Source: Diadema setosum
Lineage: Eukaryota; Echinodermata; Echinoidea; Diadematoida; Diadematidae
Direction of reading: 5' to 3'
DNA length: 64,000 nt
NCBI GenBank assembly: GCA_033980235.1
Contig: CM067066.1
Location: forward strand, 35,652,409 to 35,716,408
Shown: piece after piece, positions 1 through 12,837 of the stretch
Layout: each line of letters opens with the position of its first letter
Numbering within the stretch: position 1 is the stretch's first letter
Notes under the pieces: generated by a model
The model's database searches: none
What the model was told of the DNA's origin: nothing
The model's input: only the letters and a program-made list of their open reading frames with translations
Made by a program: the position numbers and the translations under genes

Positions 1-811
1 AATTTGCTATCTTTTAATCATTTTGTCAGCATTGCCACCCCATGAAATGACATGTACAACTCATCAGGTTTTAAAATATGTAAAGAAAATGGGGGGTCAC
101 CGTCCATCCTGACGAGTAAAATCGAATTTAAAATTAGCAGTTTTTTGGCATAGTTGCACTGTATATCGCCATTGACGCGCGCGCGGAATTTCAACTTTGA
201 CGGGCCCGTATGACGTCATATTGAGTCACATTGATTTGAAACTTGGTATAAATATTCCTTAACATTTCAGACATCCGATCAAAGTGAAAAAACTGGAAAT
301 TTCAATTGCACATGAGCTGTGCGTGCGTATATGCGCGCGCGCGTACGCGTCCGTCCGATTTTTTCAATTTTTCAAAAAATGCTCCAAATGGTCTGAAACG
401 TGTGCAAAAAAATTTTGAGCTCGATTGGAGCATACAAATATTTTAACGCGCGCGTACGCGCACGTTTTAAGAGAAAATATGAATTTTGAGAACATGAGTA
501 GAATGCGCATAATTTGAAATATATGTGACGTAAATTTCATTGAAAAATTTCATTCCATTAATGAGATATGATTGAGAATGTGTTTTCATATAATGACGTC
601 ATAGTGACGTCACGGTCCACTGATCACAATGATACATTAGATTTGTCGTCTTTGGGACATGATGCATACATGGTATAATTTTAAAATTGATAGGCAGCGG
701 ACTTTCTGAGCTAACCTCTGCACAACTTTTGCGGAGAAATAAAGAAACAAAGAAGAAGAAAGAATCCGTACAAATACAGAAGGTGATCCGAAGGATACTC
801 GGATCACCTAA
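1..811 (-). mobile_element. Inverted 5' part of the Helitron-like array element
   Basis: Read on the minus strand this is the first ~800 bp of the unit that forms the array at 8215-30538. It has the 5' hairpin (AGGTGATCC arms, 781-809), the block reading TTGTGCAGAGGTTAGCTCAG, the TGACGTCA pair at 594-601 and 605-612, the CG-rich alternating tracts around 330-350 and 445-465, and the block ending in GGTGACCCCCCATTTTC. The copy enters from the left edge, so its 3' part lies outside the window. Its orientation is opposite to the array 7.4 kb away. No protein is encoded. Confidence 0.88.
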
Positions 812-1861
812 TTATTGGTCAGACTGAAAGCAATTGATTTCTTCTCAAGTATGAATAGACTTCGTGTTTGGGGAACGTGGTGCAACCAGAACCATTCAGT
901 TAATTTCAACCTCTTTTTTTTTCACTATGTTTGTTTTTCTCACTTCGTAGAGAGATTTCCTAGGTAACGTGTCAATCGTCATAAAGTCTCCACATTTTCC
1001 AGTTTTTGTGATCAGTGATTGTAAGTATAACCTAATTTCTCTGCGGTGGGGACGTCATTTTTATAGCGTTCAGTCGCTATGGAGTTACTGCTTCTACACA
1101 TTATTTCAACATTCTCATCATCTCTTCCGACGCTCTTTTCAATTATCATTACAGTCTACTTTTCCTCCGCGAGTAAACGGTGATTGGGTCCCATGACGGT
1201 TCCAATTTGATCGAGGACAATAGGTTAGCAATGTGTCGGATTATCTCGTGATATCATCGACCTTGTAAGAGAAAGGAGAATGGTCACAATAGCGAGGGAA
1301 TTCTTAGACCAGATACATCGATGTAGACGGCCACATTTGCTCCCAATTTTGGGCAGCGGGAACGCTTGATAATTCCCACAACCTTGGCTTTAGGTGATGT
1401 GCGTGTGAACTTTAATCAAGTAGCTAGACTTGACAAGCACTAAATTGAGCCAAATAGAGGAAACGTGACGCTCCCAGATGGACGAAAGACGAATTGCAGG
1501 ATTTTACTTGCATGGTTTCATCACCCTCGCCAACATAATCTTCCATATTTTTGTCATAAAATACTGCAACGCATTTTTATATCTTTTCCAGGGTATTTTT
1601 TATGTCTAAATATTTTCAAAGTAACTGCTAGAGTTGAAAGGACGTTAATGAGTCAGCTCTGTGTGAATTGCTGCTGAGAGAGAAATTCAATAAATGTCTT
1701 TCTGTGATATCCTCGCTTAAGACTCAATAATGTTATTTACTCATTCTTGCTTTACGTATTCTACAGCTACATGCACTTTTGCAGAGATAAGATCTAAACA
1801 CACATAGCTTCTTACATGGTCGAAATATTCGAAATACTCGTATTGTGGTTCTGCAATTGAC
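812..1861. other. Non-coding stretch, no gene seen
   Basis: Only short open frames (up to 75 codons) with no recognisable domain and no clear splice context. No repeats beyond short T runs. Probably ordinary intergenic or intronic DNA. Confidence 0.6.
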
Positions 1862-1899
1862 CAAGGAGGTACTATATAGGCGAGCCTAGTACCTCCTTG
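1862..1899. repeat. Perfect 13-bp inverted repeat (hairpin)
   Basis: CAAGGAGGTACTA at 1862-1874 is mirrored by TAGTACCTCCTTG at 1887-1899 around a 12-nt loop. The CCAAGGAGGTA edge recurs at 55875-55885. It is probably a remnant of a small palindromic transposon. It is too short for a microRNA precursor. Confidence 0.7.
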
Positions 1900-4597
1900 A
1901 ATTGACTAAACGTTTTAACGAGGGGCATGCGTCTAGATCCAGCGGAGCACGTGTGTAGTCGAATTTGACCGCTGTTTACCTCAGACCATGCCGAGATTCA
2001 AATCGCTCCCTAATTATTGGCTTCTCGCCATTCACAGCAGGATAGCTTGGAAACTGGAAGCCTGTTTTTGAGGCAAGTGAAAGCAAATTTATTCAGCTGC
2101 TATTTTGAATTAGATCTTTTTTTTTTCATGAATTGTCCTTTAAAACTCAAAGTGAAGTTCAGGTACATTTCCCCTTTATTCTGTGCTTTTTGTAAATCCT
2201 CTTACCATCGTAATAGATGGACCAGCGCAATGCAAAACCCGATTGGCTGCCAATGTGAAAGTCACTAATACGGATTATATGCCTATTATTGGTTCATGAG
2301 AAGTTCTTAATGGGATGTCCCTGTGTCTTTCATTTTACGACAGACGAAAAGGAGGATTAGTACTTCAATATTGTTATCAGTCAGAGTTATGAACTTGAAG
2401 ACTTTTTTATCCGGCAAGTTTTACTGATACCTTTATATTCATGTTTGCAGGAATACCCATAGCAACGAGTGAGGAAGGTTTCCCGAATGTCTACACAGAT
2501 TGGCTTTGATCTGTCAAAAGCGATTGTGTGATCACTGGCATGACTTCAAATACTGCACATGCTGAGATTCACGCCATATTCACTAATTGATAAAGAAAAT
2601 ATTTGCTTTGGTCTCATCGTTTCAGGGGTCCCAGCCTGGCAGGTGAATCGAAATGACGTCGTCTAGATTGAACGTGACTGTCGCAACGGGAATTCACACG
2701 GGAAAAATTATGCACAAATCTACGCGTGCGTTACAGCTGACGTCAAACTACTCAGGCAGCACTGAAAAACACATCTTATTCTAACCTTGTCTATTGAGAA
2801 ATCAAATGAGACCTTAATTTGCTGAATTTGCTTTTGATGGGAAAGTCCCTTGTTTCCTGTGATATGAAGACGAAGGATCATCATGACACGTAATGAAAGA
2901 TTGTGAAAATTAGAAGTCATTCATAAACAGTACTGGTAAAATCACAAATGAAGTATTTGTATGATATTCATATACTTATTGTAAGAGTTAGTATGACTAA
3001 TATGAATAAATATATACCAGTAATATATGATATACTATTGTGATATGATACAATATTTATCAAATTATAATGACAACTTTTTCTCTTCTTTCTGAAAACA
3101 TATCTCAAGAGATTCATGCCATGTTTGATTTAACTAAACGACTTTTGTGCATTTTAATACATGCATTATCATAAACACAGTGAGACGTTGGATGTCCCGC
3201 CTATAGAGGACTGTACAATCCTATAGTATGCAGAGCGATGTAGAGCAACAAGTTGTCCAACCAAGACACAGAAAGAAATATCTGAAACGAAGTTGATATA
3301 GCAAAATGGGAACATCAGCAGGTTATAGGGGAAAAAAAGAGAAATATATTATGGACGTGATATATAGGTTAATCATTTTTATGTCTGTGAGTCATCGAAT
3401 CGGGAAACAAGAATTGTAACAGTGATAAAACAAACGAAACAAGTAAACACGGATTACTAGTACGTCGGATTCCTCGTTCATATTTGCACGCGAACGGCCC
3501 ACGTTCTGCGATTTATTGAAATTGAGGATCGATGGTATGTTATTTGTCTCTATGATGTGAAGTTCAGGTCACCATGTGGTCACATATCTGAGTGTAAGAC
3601 AGGCCCAGAACACTCCACACGTCATCAACGTTGTCGGTTGAAGACGTCCTTTCCGCGACACATTATTTCTAAAATAATAATGAACTTTGCGAATTGGTCT
3701 TGAGCGGCATTAATCATCTCTAATTCGAGCTATTGTCATCATCATCAACAGCAATATCGTAATTTTTCTCTCTTTCTACGACAGCCTTTGATCGATACAA
3801 TATCAATCACTTCAGGCGAGATCACTTGAGGATGACAGGGAATCCCACAGTTGTGGGGAAAGCGCACAATACTCTGATAAGAATTGCAGATTTTCCGATT
3901 GACTATTCCGATTACGCTTTGGTCATTTCCTGTGAGTATAGTATCAAGGGGCAGACCTCCAACTGTTTTTTCCACATTACACCCCAGATGGTACAAGTGG
4001 ACGGATTTTTAAGTATCAAGGAGATGCCTCATTGGTTGCATATACGAGAATTACTGGATTTTGTTGCGACTGATCTACAAAAGGCTTAGCAGAGTGATGC
4101 GTGGCTAAAAGTATTGAGAGTCCCTCGGGGTAGAGTTACCAAAGGGGGAAGGCCACTACCATTTGTATAGAACAGACTAGTTTTTCCATTTGTTTTGTTT
4201 AGTTTGTTTATTTGTTTTGCATCACTAACGGTCTCTGTTCTTCTTTACAAATATCGCGGTATCACGTCGATAGTTGTCTATATCTTTCCAGTGTTCTCAA
4301 TTGAATCATACAACGTGCTGTGAGTGTATTTACCATAAAAGGCCTATAACAAAATAAGCAAACACCAAGCATTGCAAATGTCGGATGATAATAAAATACT
4401 CTTTTCGAGGAATCCTTCCCAGTTTCTATCTTATATTGAAAGCACCCCCACTGCTAAAAAGCTTACGTAAGATTAGTAACAACAAACTCACGTTCCTGTA
4501 TCCAGGTGACATAACCTTTCCGTGGAGTGGCATCAGTATGTCGGAGACTTATTTTGTTTTCTTATTCATCCATTAATCAGTTTGAGTAGACTGGAAG
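1900..4597. other. Non-coding stretch, no gene seen
   Basis: AT-rich, with an especially AT-dense patch at 2950-3070. The longest open frame is 87 codons at 3826-4089 (+); it starts with TTG and matches no family I recognise. No splice-bounded exon is convincing. Confidence 0.5.
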
Positions 4598-4640
4598 TAA
4601 ACAAACAAACAAACAGACAAACAAACAAACAAACAAAAAA
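4598..4640. repeat. (CAAA)n microsatellite
   Basis: About ten near-perfect copies of the tetranucleotide with one CAGA interruption. On the minus strand it produces a meaningless VCLF-type peptide repeat. Confidence 0.9.
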
Positions 4641-7600
4641 GCACGAGGTGACGAGTTCATCAGATTTGAGAAAATCATAGTGACAATATGATATTTTAGA
4701 TTTGAGATTGAAAGTTCGGTTGGTCTGGATTGAGGTATAGATGCTCAGAAGGGTCGGTCGCGTTATTGTACAGGTACAAGACACCTGTGCGTGACTCAAT
4801 GAAAAGGTAATGCCTGTTTGCCATACCCGTGCCAATTTTGCGTAACCAATAATGTTTTCAGAGCGAAGTCGCACCTACTGTTGTCGCCATACTGTAACAT
4901 TTTTGTTCATCCGTGGCTGGTAGTCATTTGAGCGCTGCTCATCTCTCGAACGTGGTAAATATTGACGTAGTGTTACATGAAACACCCAGGGGAACAATCA
5001 ATGTTTATAGGTCTAGTCAGAAATGTGTTAAAAATAGGGTACATGCGTTTTCCCGTTGCTTTGGTTTTTGAGTCCTTGTAGCCGCAATACATTGTTTGCA
5101 TCATGACTTTGACAAGACAGTGAATAGTGGTATTTCAATTAGAAAATCATCATTCAAACTACCGACAAAGATGCAAGACTCCCGCTATATATGCACTGCG
5201 GAGTTGAATACGATGATCGCAAAGAGCAAACATTTGCGGCATCACAACGTTTGCAAAAGGAGACAAACCTTCTGTCAATATTCCTTCCCCATATAAGTGA
5301 TAGAGATTCTGATTCACGGTATCTTGCTATCTTTACCCGACACAATCACAAGAATTCCGTATTGTTCGTTTTAACTTTTGAAAGTCTTCTTTTGAGACGC
5401 CGAATACTTCAAAATATCATCGTATTCCATTCATCTGCGACAGCTCAAGTTTTGAAAGGACAAGACACCTTTTGCGAGCCACAAACAATGGTCTGTGATC
5501 CACAAAGAGAACACCTGTGAATAAACAATACAGATTTAACAGGTTATTAAGAGGTTACTCAAGTGTTTTGCTTTATTTTACGTGTAGCCAAAAAAGAAGC
5601 AGGTGAATGAATACGAGCATTCATCACGGAACCGACGGGTTTATCACATCTAAGGTCTCGGCAATGGTGATAATGGGCATTGCCTATACACAACCGCTGC
5701 TGCCAAACTGCGGACTCGAACAAGGTATTGAGAGACCGCGGTCTAATCCACTGTGGTAGTGTATTGCCTCAAACATTTTTGTTTGCAACGATATTCAATA
5801 AATTGTAAAATACTATGATCAAATGATGATGATCAGATAATCCAATTGATTCAATTTCAGATAGTACAATATCTAGCCATGGGCGATGGGCATTAGGCAT
5901 TAACTTGCTGTTATTCAATGCCGACACGTGAGACGTAAGCTGGATCGTCTCGCTTGAATATGGGTCCTTCGAATCTTGTCCTACTTTATTATTGGTTGAT
6001 GGCGATAAATGTCATATGCGCAGCATGATGCAATTATTCTTCAAACTGTCTTGCTGTGGAGAGCTTCGAGAAAATGATTTTCATTTCCTACAGTGCCCAC
6101 AACGTTGTTTGCTTGATGGCAAATGATGGTTCTTCATTGAGCTTCGAGAGTGATGCCGTAATGCAGGTGGTAGAATCAGTTCTCGATTTTTAGCTTCAGC
6201 GAAGCCCCATTGTTGCTTCCTTGAAATCAAAGCATTCAGTGCGAACCATCTTTTTTTCTGGTATTTATCATAATGAATCAGTCAATGTCAATCCAAGTTG
6301 TGGTTACGATTGTGACGAAACACACGGTCCGAGTCTCGCTAGGTCAGTACTCACCGGGCGCTAATTTCGCTATTTATTGCTGCGTTTAGCCAACTTCGGT
6401 TATTAGTAGGCCTATACTTCAAACTTCTTGTGTCATACCTCATCAGAGGGAGGGCGTTGTTCAGGTGCGTTAGCGGTTTGCAGCGGTTGAACTTGTCCTT
6501 AAGATCCTTTCTGTCGCCTTTAAAAAGTGAGTTAGACATAAACCGTGGCTTAGCGTGGACAGGTGTGTGGAAGGACGGTACTATTTGACGGTGTCCTTTG
6601 TCCTTTGGACGGTGTCATTATTTCCAGCACCTGTGATGGTCGTTGGGAGAATATCAGATCTGACATTTTGTTGATGATGCTCTGAACTGACTTAAAAAAG
6701 TAAAGTCAAAGCCATCATGACATCAGTCATCATCCAGAGCGTAAAGACAAGATGCCGAGCATGCTGGTTTCGAGTAATCCCTCCTTAACCTGATTCAAAT
6801 GGCTGTGACTTCACAAGGTTATAGCATCCTTTTCCTATGCCACCAGTACTTCAAAACGAAGAATAGACAAGAAAGTGGGTCTCTCGAATACAGTATACCT
6901 GATAGGAAGTTAGTGCTGCACGATGTATATGGTAAAAAAATATCGCTGCACTGTAGCATTATTTTGTATATACGATAAATTACGCGCGCGCATCTTTAAT
7001 GAACGTTACAAGCCGTCTGGATCGTATATCGGACATTTCAGAAAATAGTGAGACACTTCTTCTACTATAAGATTGTAAGCTGTCTGAAGTTTGGTTGACG
7101 AAGACAATATTTTAAAGCTCAACAATCTTACAGCAAGACGTGACTTCTACATTAAGAAGTTAAAGTTCGACAGAAGTCGGGAAAATAGTTTTATGAGGCT
7201 TGTCCAGTGAGCATAGAATTACATACAAAAATATTTATATAGTTTGTATAGGGACAAGCATTGGATTTTATCCTTCGGCGAATGAACGCTGAATTGCCTC
7301 AGAGAGTTATACGAGAAACACTTGAATTTCGCATCACAAACGACGAAGGGGAAGGAGAAGAAAGAGAGGGAACATGAAAGAAAGAGTCATCCCTGGCATC
7401 AATGTGGGTAATTAGTCATCTGTGGTGTACATTATTGTGGAATTTAGAGGAGCTGGCAAGGGCGAAAACCTTCCGCTGTATTCAAGGGTTTTCTTTTTCC
7501 CATTTGCATGACGAAACGTTTTCATAAGGTTTTGGTTTTGTGGGACATGACAGAGTCGCCACGTGAGTTTGAACACTGGTTGGATCATCACCTTGACTTA

Positions 7601-7980
7601 CATTTATATAGGCTAATCAGAGTTTTTCGTCGCTTGACATAACAGACGATCTTAGATTGGCGTAACAAACATTTTAATATAAGCGAACTGAATCTATAGA
7701 TGTTAATTTCGAACTGTTTCAGTCGTTTAGGCAAATTCGCTTACCTCACCTTGACATCTGTTCATCGAGTACTCACAGAGTAGTTTCGATGGTGCTTGAT
7801 ACAACGCTTTCCATTTTCCGCATTGCAGCTCGTGGTGCCCATACCGTACAATTTTTAATACTTTCAGGTTAAGCAGTTAAGAGTGATTTTATTTGTGCTC
7901 AAATCTGAAGCAGTCGTTTCAGGATTTGTGTCACAAAGCGCGATTTTCAGCGCTTTGAATATTTCTTGCCATCAAAAGTA
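4641..7980. other. Non-coding stretch, no supported gene
   Basis: Only short open frames. One minus-strand frame (6539 down to 6351, 62 codons) runs into a GTGAGT at about 6352 that could be a splice donor. No acceptor or family match supports it, so it is not called as a gene. Confidence 0.5.
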
Positions 7981-8214
7981 GGGCACTGTGGCATAGTGGT
8001 TGAAGACTCTTGATTTTCAATCAGAGGTCCCGAGTTCGAATCCCGTCAAAAGACACACGTTCCTGTACATGAAGTTTTTACCCGAATGTCTCTGTTGATC
8101 CAGGTGTATAAATGGGTACCTGGCAACGCTAGGGTAATAATAATGGCCGGGCCCTCTGGTAGAGCAGTGGCAACACTGAAGAGGCTACCCTGGATAAAGA
8201 AAACTATATCATTA
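7981..8214 (+). mobile_element. tRNA-derived SINE
   Basis: The head resembles a tRNA gene with RNA polymerase III promoter boxes: A box TGGCATAGTGG at 7989-7999 and B box GAGTTCGAATCCC at 8032-8044. A non-tRNA body follows, with a GATCCAGGTGTATAAATGGG segment and an AATAATAATGG segment, ending in an A-rich TGGATAAAGAAAAC tail. This is the usual SINE layout. The element ends where the first hairpin of the tandem array begins. No target-site duplication could be made out, and it may have been cut by the array insertion or the reverse. Confidence 0.8.
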
Positions 8215-8440
8215 TTAGGTGATCCGAGTATCCTCTCGGATCACCTTCTGTATCTGTACTGATTCTTTATTAGGTGATCCGAGTATCCTCTCGGATCACC
8301 TTCTGTATCTGTACGGATTCTTTCTTTTTTAGGTGATCCGAGTATCCTCTCGGATCACCTTCTGTATCTGTACTGAATCTTTCTTCTTTCTTTGTTTCTT
8401 TCTTTATTAGGTGATCCGAGTATCCTCTCGGATCACCTTC
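8215..8440 (+). repeat. Four tandem copies of the 5' hairpin block
   Basis: Copies start at 8215, 8270, 8329 and 8407. Each has the hairpin with arms AGGTGATCCGAG and CTCGGATCACCT followed by CTGTATCTGTAC and a GATTCTTT tract. Spacing varies through the T/TTC-rich linkers. Unit B has two such blocks, units F, G and I one, and units C, D, E, H and J none. Confidence 0.9.
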
Positions 8441-9655
8441 TGTATCTGTACGGATTCTTTGTTCTTCTTCTTTCTTCCTTTCTGGACAAAAGTTGTGTTT
8501 CGATTAGCTCAGAAAGTACTCTTTCTATCAATGTCAAAATTATACCATATATGTATCGTGTCCTAAAGACGACAAATCAAGTAAAATCATTGTGATCAGT
8601 TGACCGTGACGTCACTATGACGTCATTATATGAAAACACATTTTCATTCATATCTCATTAATGGAATGGAATTTTTCAATGAAATTTACGTCACATACAT
8701 TTCAAGTTATGCGCATTTTACTCATATTCTCAAAATTCATATTTTCTCTTAAAACGTGCGCGTACGCGCGCGTTGAAATATTTGTATGCTCAAATCGAGC
8801 TCCAATTTTTTTTGCACACGTTTCAGACCATTTGGAGCATTTTTTAAAAAATTGAAAAAATTGGACGGACGCGTACGCGCGCGCACATATTCGCACACAC
8901 AGCTCATATGCAATGGAAATTTCCCGTTTTTTTACACTTATCGGATGCCTAAAATGTCAAGGAATATTTCTACCAAGTTTCAAGTCAATCCGACTCAATA
9001 TGACGTCATACGGGCCCGTCAAAGTTGAAATTCCGCGCGCGCGTCAATGGCGATATACAGTGCAACGATGCCAAAAACACGCCAATTTTAAATCCGATTT
9101 TACTCGTCAGGATGGACGGTAACCCCCCATTTTCTTTACATATTCTGAAAGCTGATGAGTTGGACATGTTATTTCATGGGTTGGCGATGCTGGCAAAATG
9201 ATTAAAAGATATCAAATTTCTTAATAAAGTAAAAAAAGTAAATTTTCAAAATGACGTCTTCAAATTTCAAGTTCACTCGAGCGTATCTCCCTTATCCTTT
9301 GCCAATTTACACCCAGATTTCAGTATGTTGTAGCTTATTAAATGATCTTTCATTAATATAATAACAACATTTTGATTGGATGACGGCATCACCTCATAAA
9401 AATGGATTGAAAGTAATATTGTCAAATTTGACCAGTTTACGTGTTATCTCTATGGGAGAGCAGTTTTTCTGGCAGTGAAAATTGACATGACTCTCTTTTT
9501 CGAGCACTAGCTCACTTAAGCTTCGGTGAATTTCTCCCAGATTTTAGTATGTTGTAGCTGAGACTTTGGGCTATCACTAAAGTGCCCTCCATTTTTTCAT
9601 ACGATGTCGGCATCACGTCGAAAAACTTGGTTGAAAATGGCACGAGGCTTCGATG

Positions 9656-9919
9656 CAGCGTCATTTTGCTTAATACACAGGGCCTGTGGAGAATGAAATA
9701 GGTCATTGCGTAGCGCATCCGACTCGTAATCCTAAGGTCCCTGGTTCGACGCTCACCCCTGCCAATATTTTTTTTAAATTTTTTTAAACACTTTTTTCTT
9801 TTTTTTTCTTTAGTTAATCTTAATCTCCCTTTCCTTACTTTATCTTTTTCTGATTTTTTTATGCTTCTCCTTCAAATTTCTATAAAATAACATAATTTTT
9901 TCTTTATTTTTCTTTCTTT
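9656..9919 (+). mobile_element. tRNA-derived SINE-like insertion in unit A
   Basis: This sequence is absent from the other nine units. It contains a tRNA-like part at about 9700-9763 with an anticodon-loop-like CTCGTAA at 9723-9729, as in tRNA-Thr(CGT), and a B-box-like GGTTCGA at 9743-9749. A long T/C-rich tail of about 150 nt follows. The exact ends are uncertain because both flanks are TTTCTTTC-rich. It could also be a degenerate tRNA pseudogene with a T-rich tail. Confidence 0.6.
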
Positions 9920-10206
9920 CTACTACTTTCTGTGCAATAGATGAACAACAACAATGGCTATCAATCCCATTATTTGCACATGTTTAGTACATGTCACGTA
10001 CATTATTTCATGAAATAACAACTACTTGATCGGACACCATCTTGGGTATGTAAATTAGGGTCAAAGGTCATAAATGTTTCATCCTGTATCTTGGTGAATA
10101 CATGTCCTATCTTTCCCATATTTTGCACACGCAAAGACTATGTTACAAGAATCATTTCATAAAATAATCACTTTTTGCTTAGACGCCATCTTGGGTGTGC
10201 AAAGTG

Positions 10207-10219
10207 AGGTCAAAGGTCA
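10207..10219 (+). promoter_or_regulatory. DR1 nuclear-receptor-type motif (example)
   Basis: AGGTCAAAGGTCA is a perfect direct repeat of AGGTCA with 1-bp spacing, the consensus bound by HNF4, RXR and PPAR-type receptors. The same unit has GGGTCAAAGGTCA at 10058-10070, and unit H has a perfect copy at 25617-25629. Most units carry two or more near-identical sites. Binding is not shown by sequence alone. Confidence 0.45.
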
Positions 10220-10444
10220 AATATACTTCATTCTGTATTTCCTTTAGTGTATACGGAATTCGGTACCAAAGATGGCAGATCTCACTCCCTTTTCTAAATG
10301 AGAATCCAAACATCACACGGCCAATGTCCCGTCAACACAGATGAAACCTGTATGGTCATTAATATTTGGATCAGGACTCAAATCATTGATTTTCGAAGAG
10401 ATCGGATCACCTAATTTGTCAGTGTTGACAAATTCCGGTTCTAG

Positions 10445-12837
10445 TTAGGTGATCCGAGTATCCTCTCGGATCACCTATTGTATTTGTACGGATTCTTTCT
10501 TTAGGTGATCCGAGTATCCTTCGGATCACCTTCTGTATCTGTACTGATTCTTTGTTATTTCTCCGCAAAAGTTGTGCAGAGGTTAGCTCAGAAAGTGCAT
10601 TGCCTATCATTGTCGAACTTATACCATATATGTATCATGTCGCAAAGACGACAGCGCAAGTAAAATCATAGTGATCAGTCGACCGTGACGTCACTATGAC
10701 GTCATTATATGAAAACACATTTTCATTCATATCTCATTAATGGAATGGAAATTTTCAATGAAATTTACGTCACATATATTTCAAGTCAAGCGAATTCTAC
10801 ACATATTCTCAAAATTCATATATACCCTTAAAACGTGCGCGTACGCGCGCGTTGAAATATTTGTATTCTCCAAACAAGCTCAAAATTTTTTTGCACGCGT
10901 TTCAGACCATTTGGGGCATTTTTTGAAAAATTGAAAAATTTGGACGGACGCGTACGCGCGCGCGCATTTACGCACGCACAGCTCATATGCAATAGAAATT
11001 TCCCGTTTTTACACTTTGATCGGATGTCTTAAATGTCAAGGAATATTTCTACCAAGTTTCAAGTCAGTCCGACTCAATATGACGTCATACGGGCCCGTCA
11101 AAGTTTAAATTCCGCGCGCGCGTCAATGGCGATATACAGTGCAACTATGCCAAAAAACCGCCAATTTCAAATCCGATTTTACTCGTCAGGATGGACGGTG
11201 ACCCCCCATTTTCTTTACATTTTTTGATAGCTGATGAGTTGTACATGTCATTTCATGGGGTGGCAATGCTGGCAAAATGATTAAAAGATATGAAATTTCT
11301 TAGTAAAGTAAAAAAAGTAAATTTTCAAAATGACGTCATCAAATTTCAAGTTTATTTGAGCATATCTCACTAATCCTTTGTCAATTTTCACCCAGATTTC
11401 AGTATGTTGTAGCTTATTTAATGCTCTTTCATTAATGTAATAACAATATTTTGATTGGATAACGGCATCACCTCGTAAAAATGGATTGAAATTAATCTTG
11501 TCAAATTTGACCAGTTTACGTGTTATCTCTATGGCAGTGCAGTTTTTCTGGAAATGAAAATTGACATGACTATCTTTATCGAGCACTAGCTCACTTATGC
11601 TTCGGTGAATTTCTGCCAGATTTTAATATGATGTAGCTGAGACTTTGTGCTATCGTAAGTGTGCCCTTTGTTTTTTCATACGATGTCTGCATCACGTCAA
11701 AAAACTTGGTTGAAATTAAAGCTTATCTTCGATGTATTGAAATATTTCTTTCTTTCTGCAACTTTCCGTGCAATAACTCAAGAAAAACCTATCCTATTTT
11801 CCCCATATTTTGCACATGTTTAGTTCATGTCACGTACATTATTTGATAAAATAACAACTACTGGATCGGACGCCATCTTGGGTATGTAAATTAGGGTCAA
11901 AGGTCATAAATGTTTTATCCTGTATCTTGGTGAATACATATCCTATCTTTCACATATTTTGCACACGCAAAGATCATGTTACAAGAATCATTTCACAAAA
12001 TAACCACTCTTTGCTCAGATGCCATCTTGTCTGTGCAAAGTGGGGTCAAAAGGTCATATGTACTTCTTTCTGTTTCTTCGTTATGACGTGTTATCTCTAT
12101 GGGAGGGAATTTTTCTAGAGACATGATTGTCTTTATCGAGCACTAGCTCACTTACCCTTTGGTGAATTTTTCTCAGATTTTATTATGTTGTAACTGAGAC
12201 TTTGCGCTATCGTTACGTGCCTTTGTTTTTTCATATGATGTCGGGATCATGTTAAAATACTTGGTTGAAATTAAAGCTTATCTTCGATGTATTGAGATAT
12301 TTCTATGTTTCTGCAACTTTCTTTGCAATAACTCAAGAAAAACAGCCCCTATCACCCCCATATTTTGCACATGTTTAGTTCATGTCACGTACATTATTTC
12401 ATTAAGTAACAACTACTTGATCGGACAACATCTTGGGTATGTAAATTAGGGTCAGAGGTCACAAATGTTTCATCCTGTATCTTGGTGAGTACATGTCTTA
12501 TCTTTCCCATATTTTGCACACGCAAAGATCATGTTACAAGAATCATTTCACAAAATAACCACTTTTTGCAGAGATGCCATCTAGGTTGTGCAAAGTGGGG
12601 TCAAAGGTCATATGTACTTGTTGCTGTATCTTCGTTATAGTGTATACAGATTTGGTACCAAAGATGGCAGATATGACTCCCTTTTCTAAATGAGAATCCA
12701 AACATCACACGGCCAATGTCTCTGAACACAAATGAAACCTGCATGGCCATGAATATTGCGATCAGGACTTGAATCAATGATTAAAAAAAAAATCGGATCA
12801 CCTTAATTTGTCAGTGATGACAAATTACAATCTCTAG
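10445..12837 (+). mobile_element. Array unit B
   Basis: It follows CTAG of unit A directly and starts with two 5' hairpin blocks. The TGACGTCA pair is at 10685-10692 and 10696-10703. The 3' hairpin is at 12805-12826 (loop GTGA), with tail ACAATCTCTAG ending 12837. Internally it repeats a module headed by a TCACTTA...GGTGAATTTCT...ATGTTGTAGCT motif, at about 11365, 11590 and 12145. Its 3' half resembles that of unit E. Confidence 0.85.

Larger units (their letters stand above)
8215..10444 (+). mobile_element. Array unit A, with SINE-like insertion
   Basis: It begins with four tandem copies of the 5' hairpin block and ends with hairpin 10413-10434 (loop GTGT) and CTAG at 10441-10444. The tail is of the CCGGTT type, shared in style with unit C. 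The TGACGTCA pair lies at 8607-8614 and 8618-8625. A tRNA-derived insertion at about 9656-9919 interrupts the module after the TCGATG motif, so this unit lacks part of the middle module. Confidence 0.82.

Noticed and set aside
1862..1899. microRNA precursor
   Set aside because: The 13-bp stem is too short for a precursor, and no known microRNA seed was recognised.
6351..6539. Minus-strand frame running into GTGAGT
   Set aside because: The donor-like site is in phase with the stop codon, but no acceptor, no family match and no second exon could be found.
9700..9763. Functional tRNA-Thr(CGT) gene
   Set aside because: Acceptor and D arms do not pair convincingly, and it lies in an insertion with a SINE-like T-rich tail.
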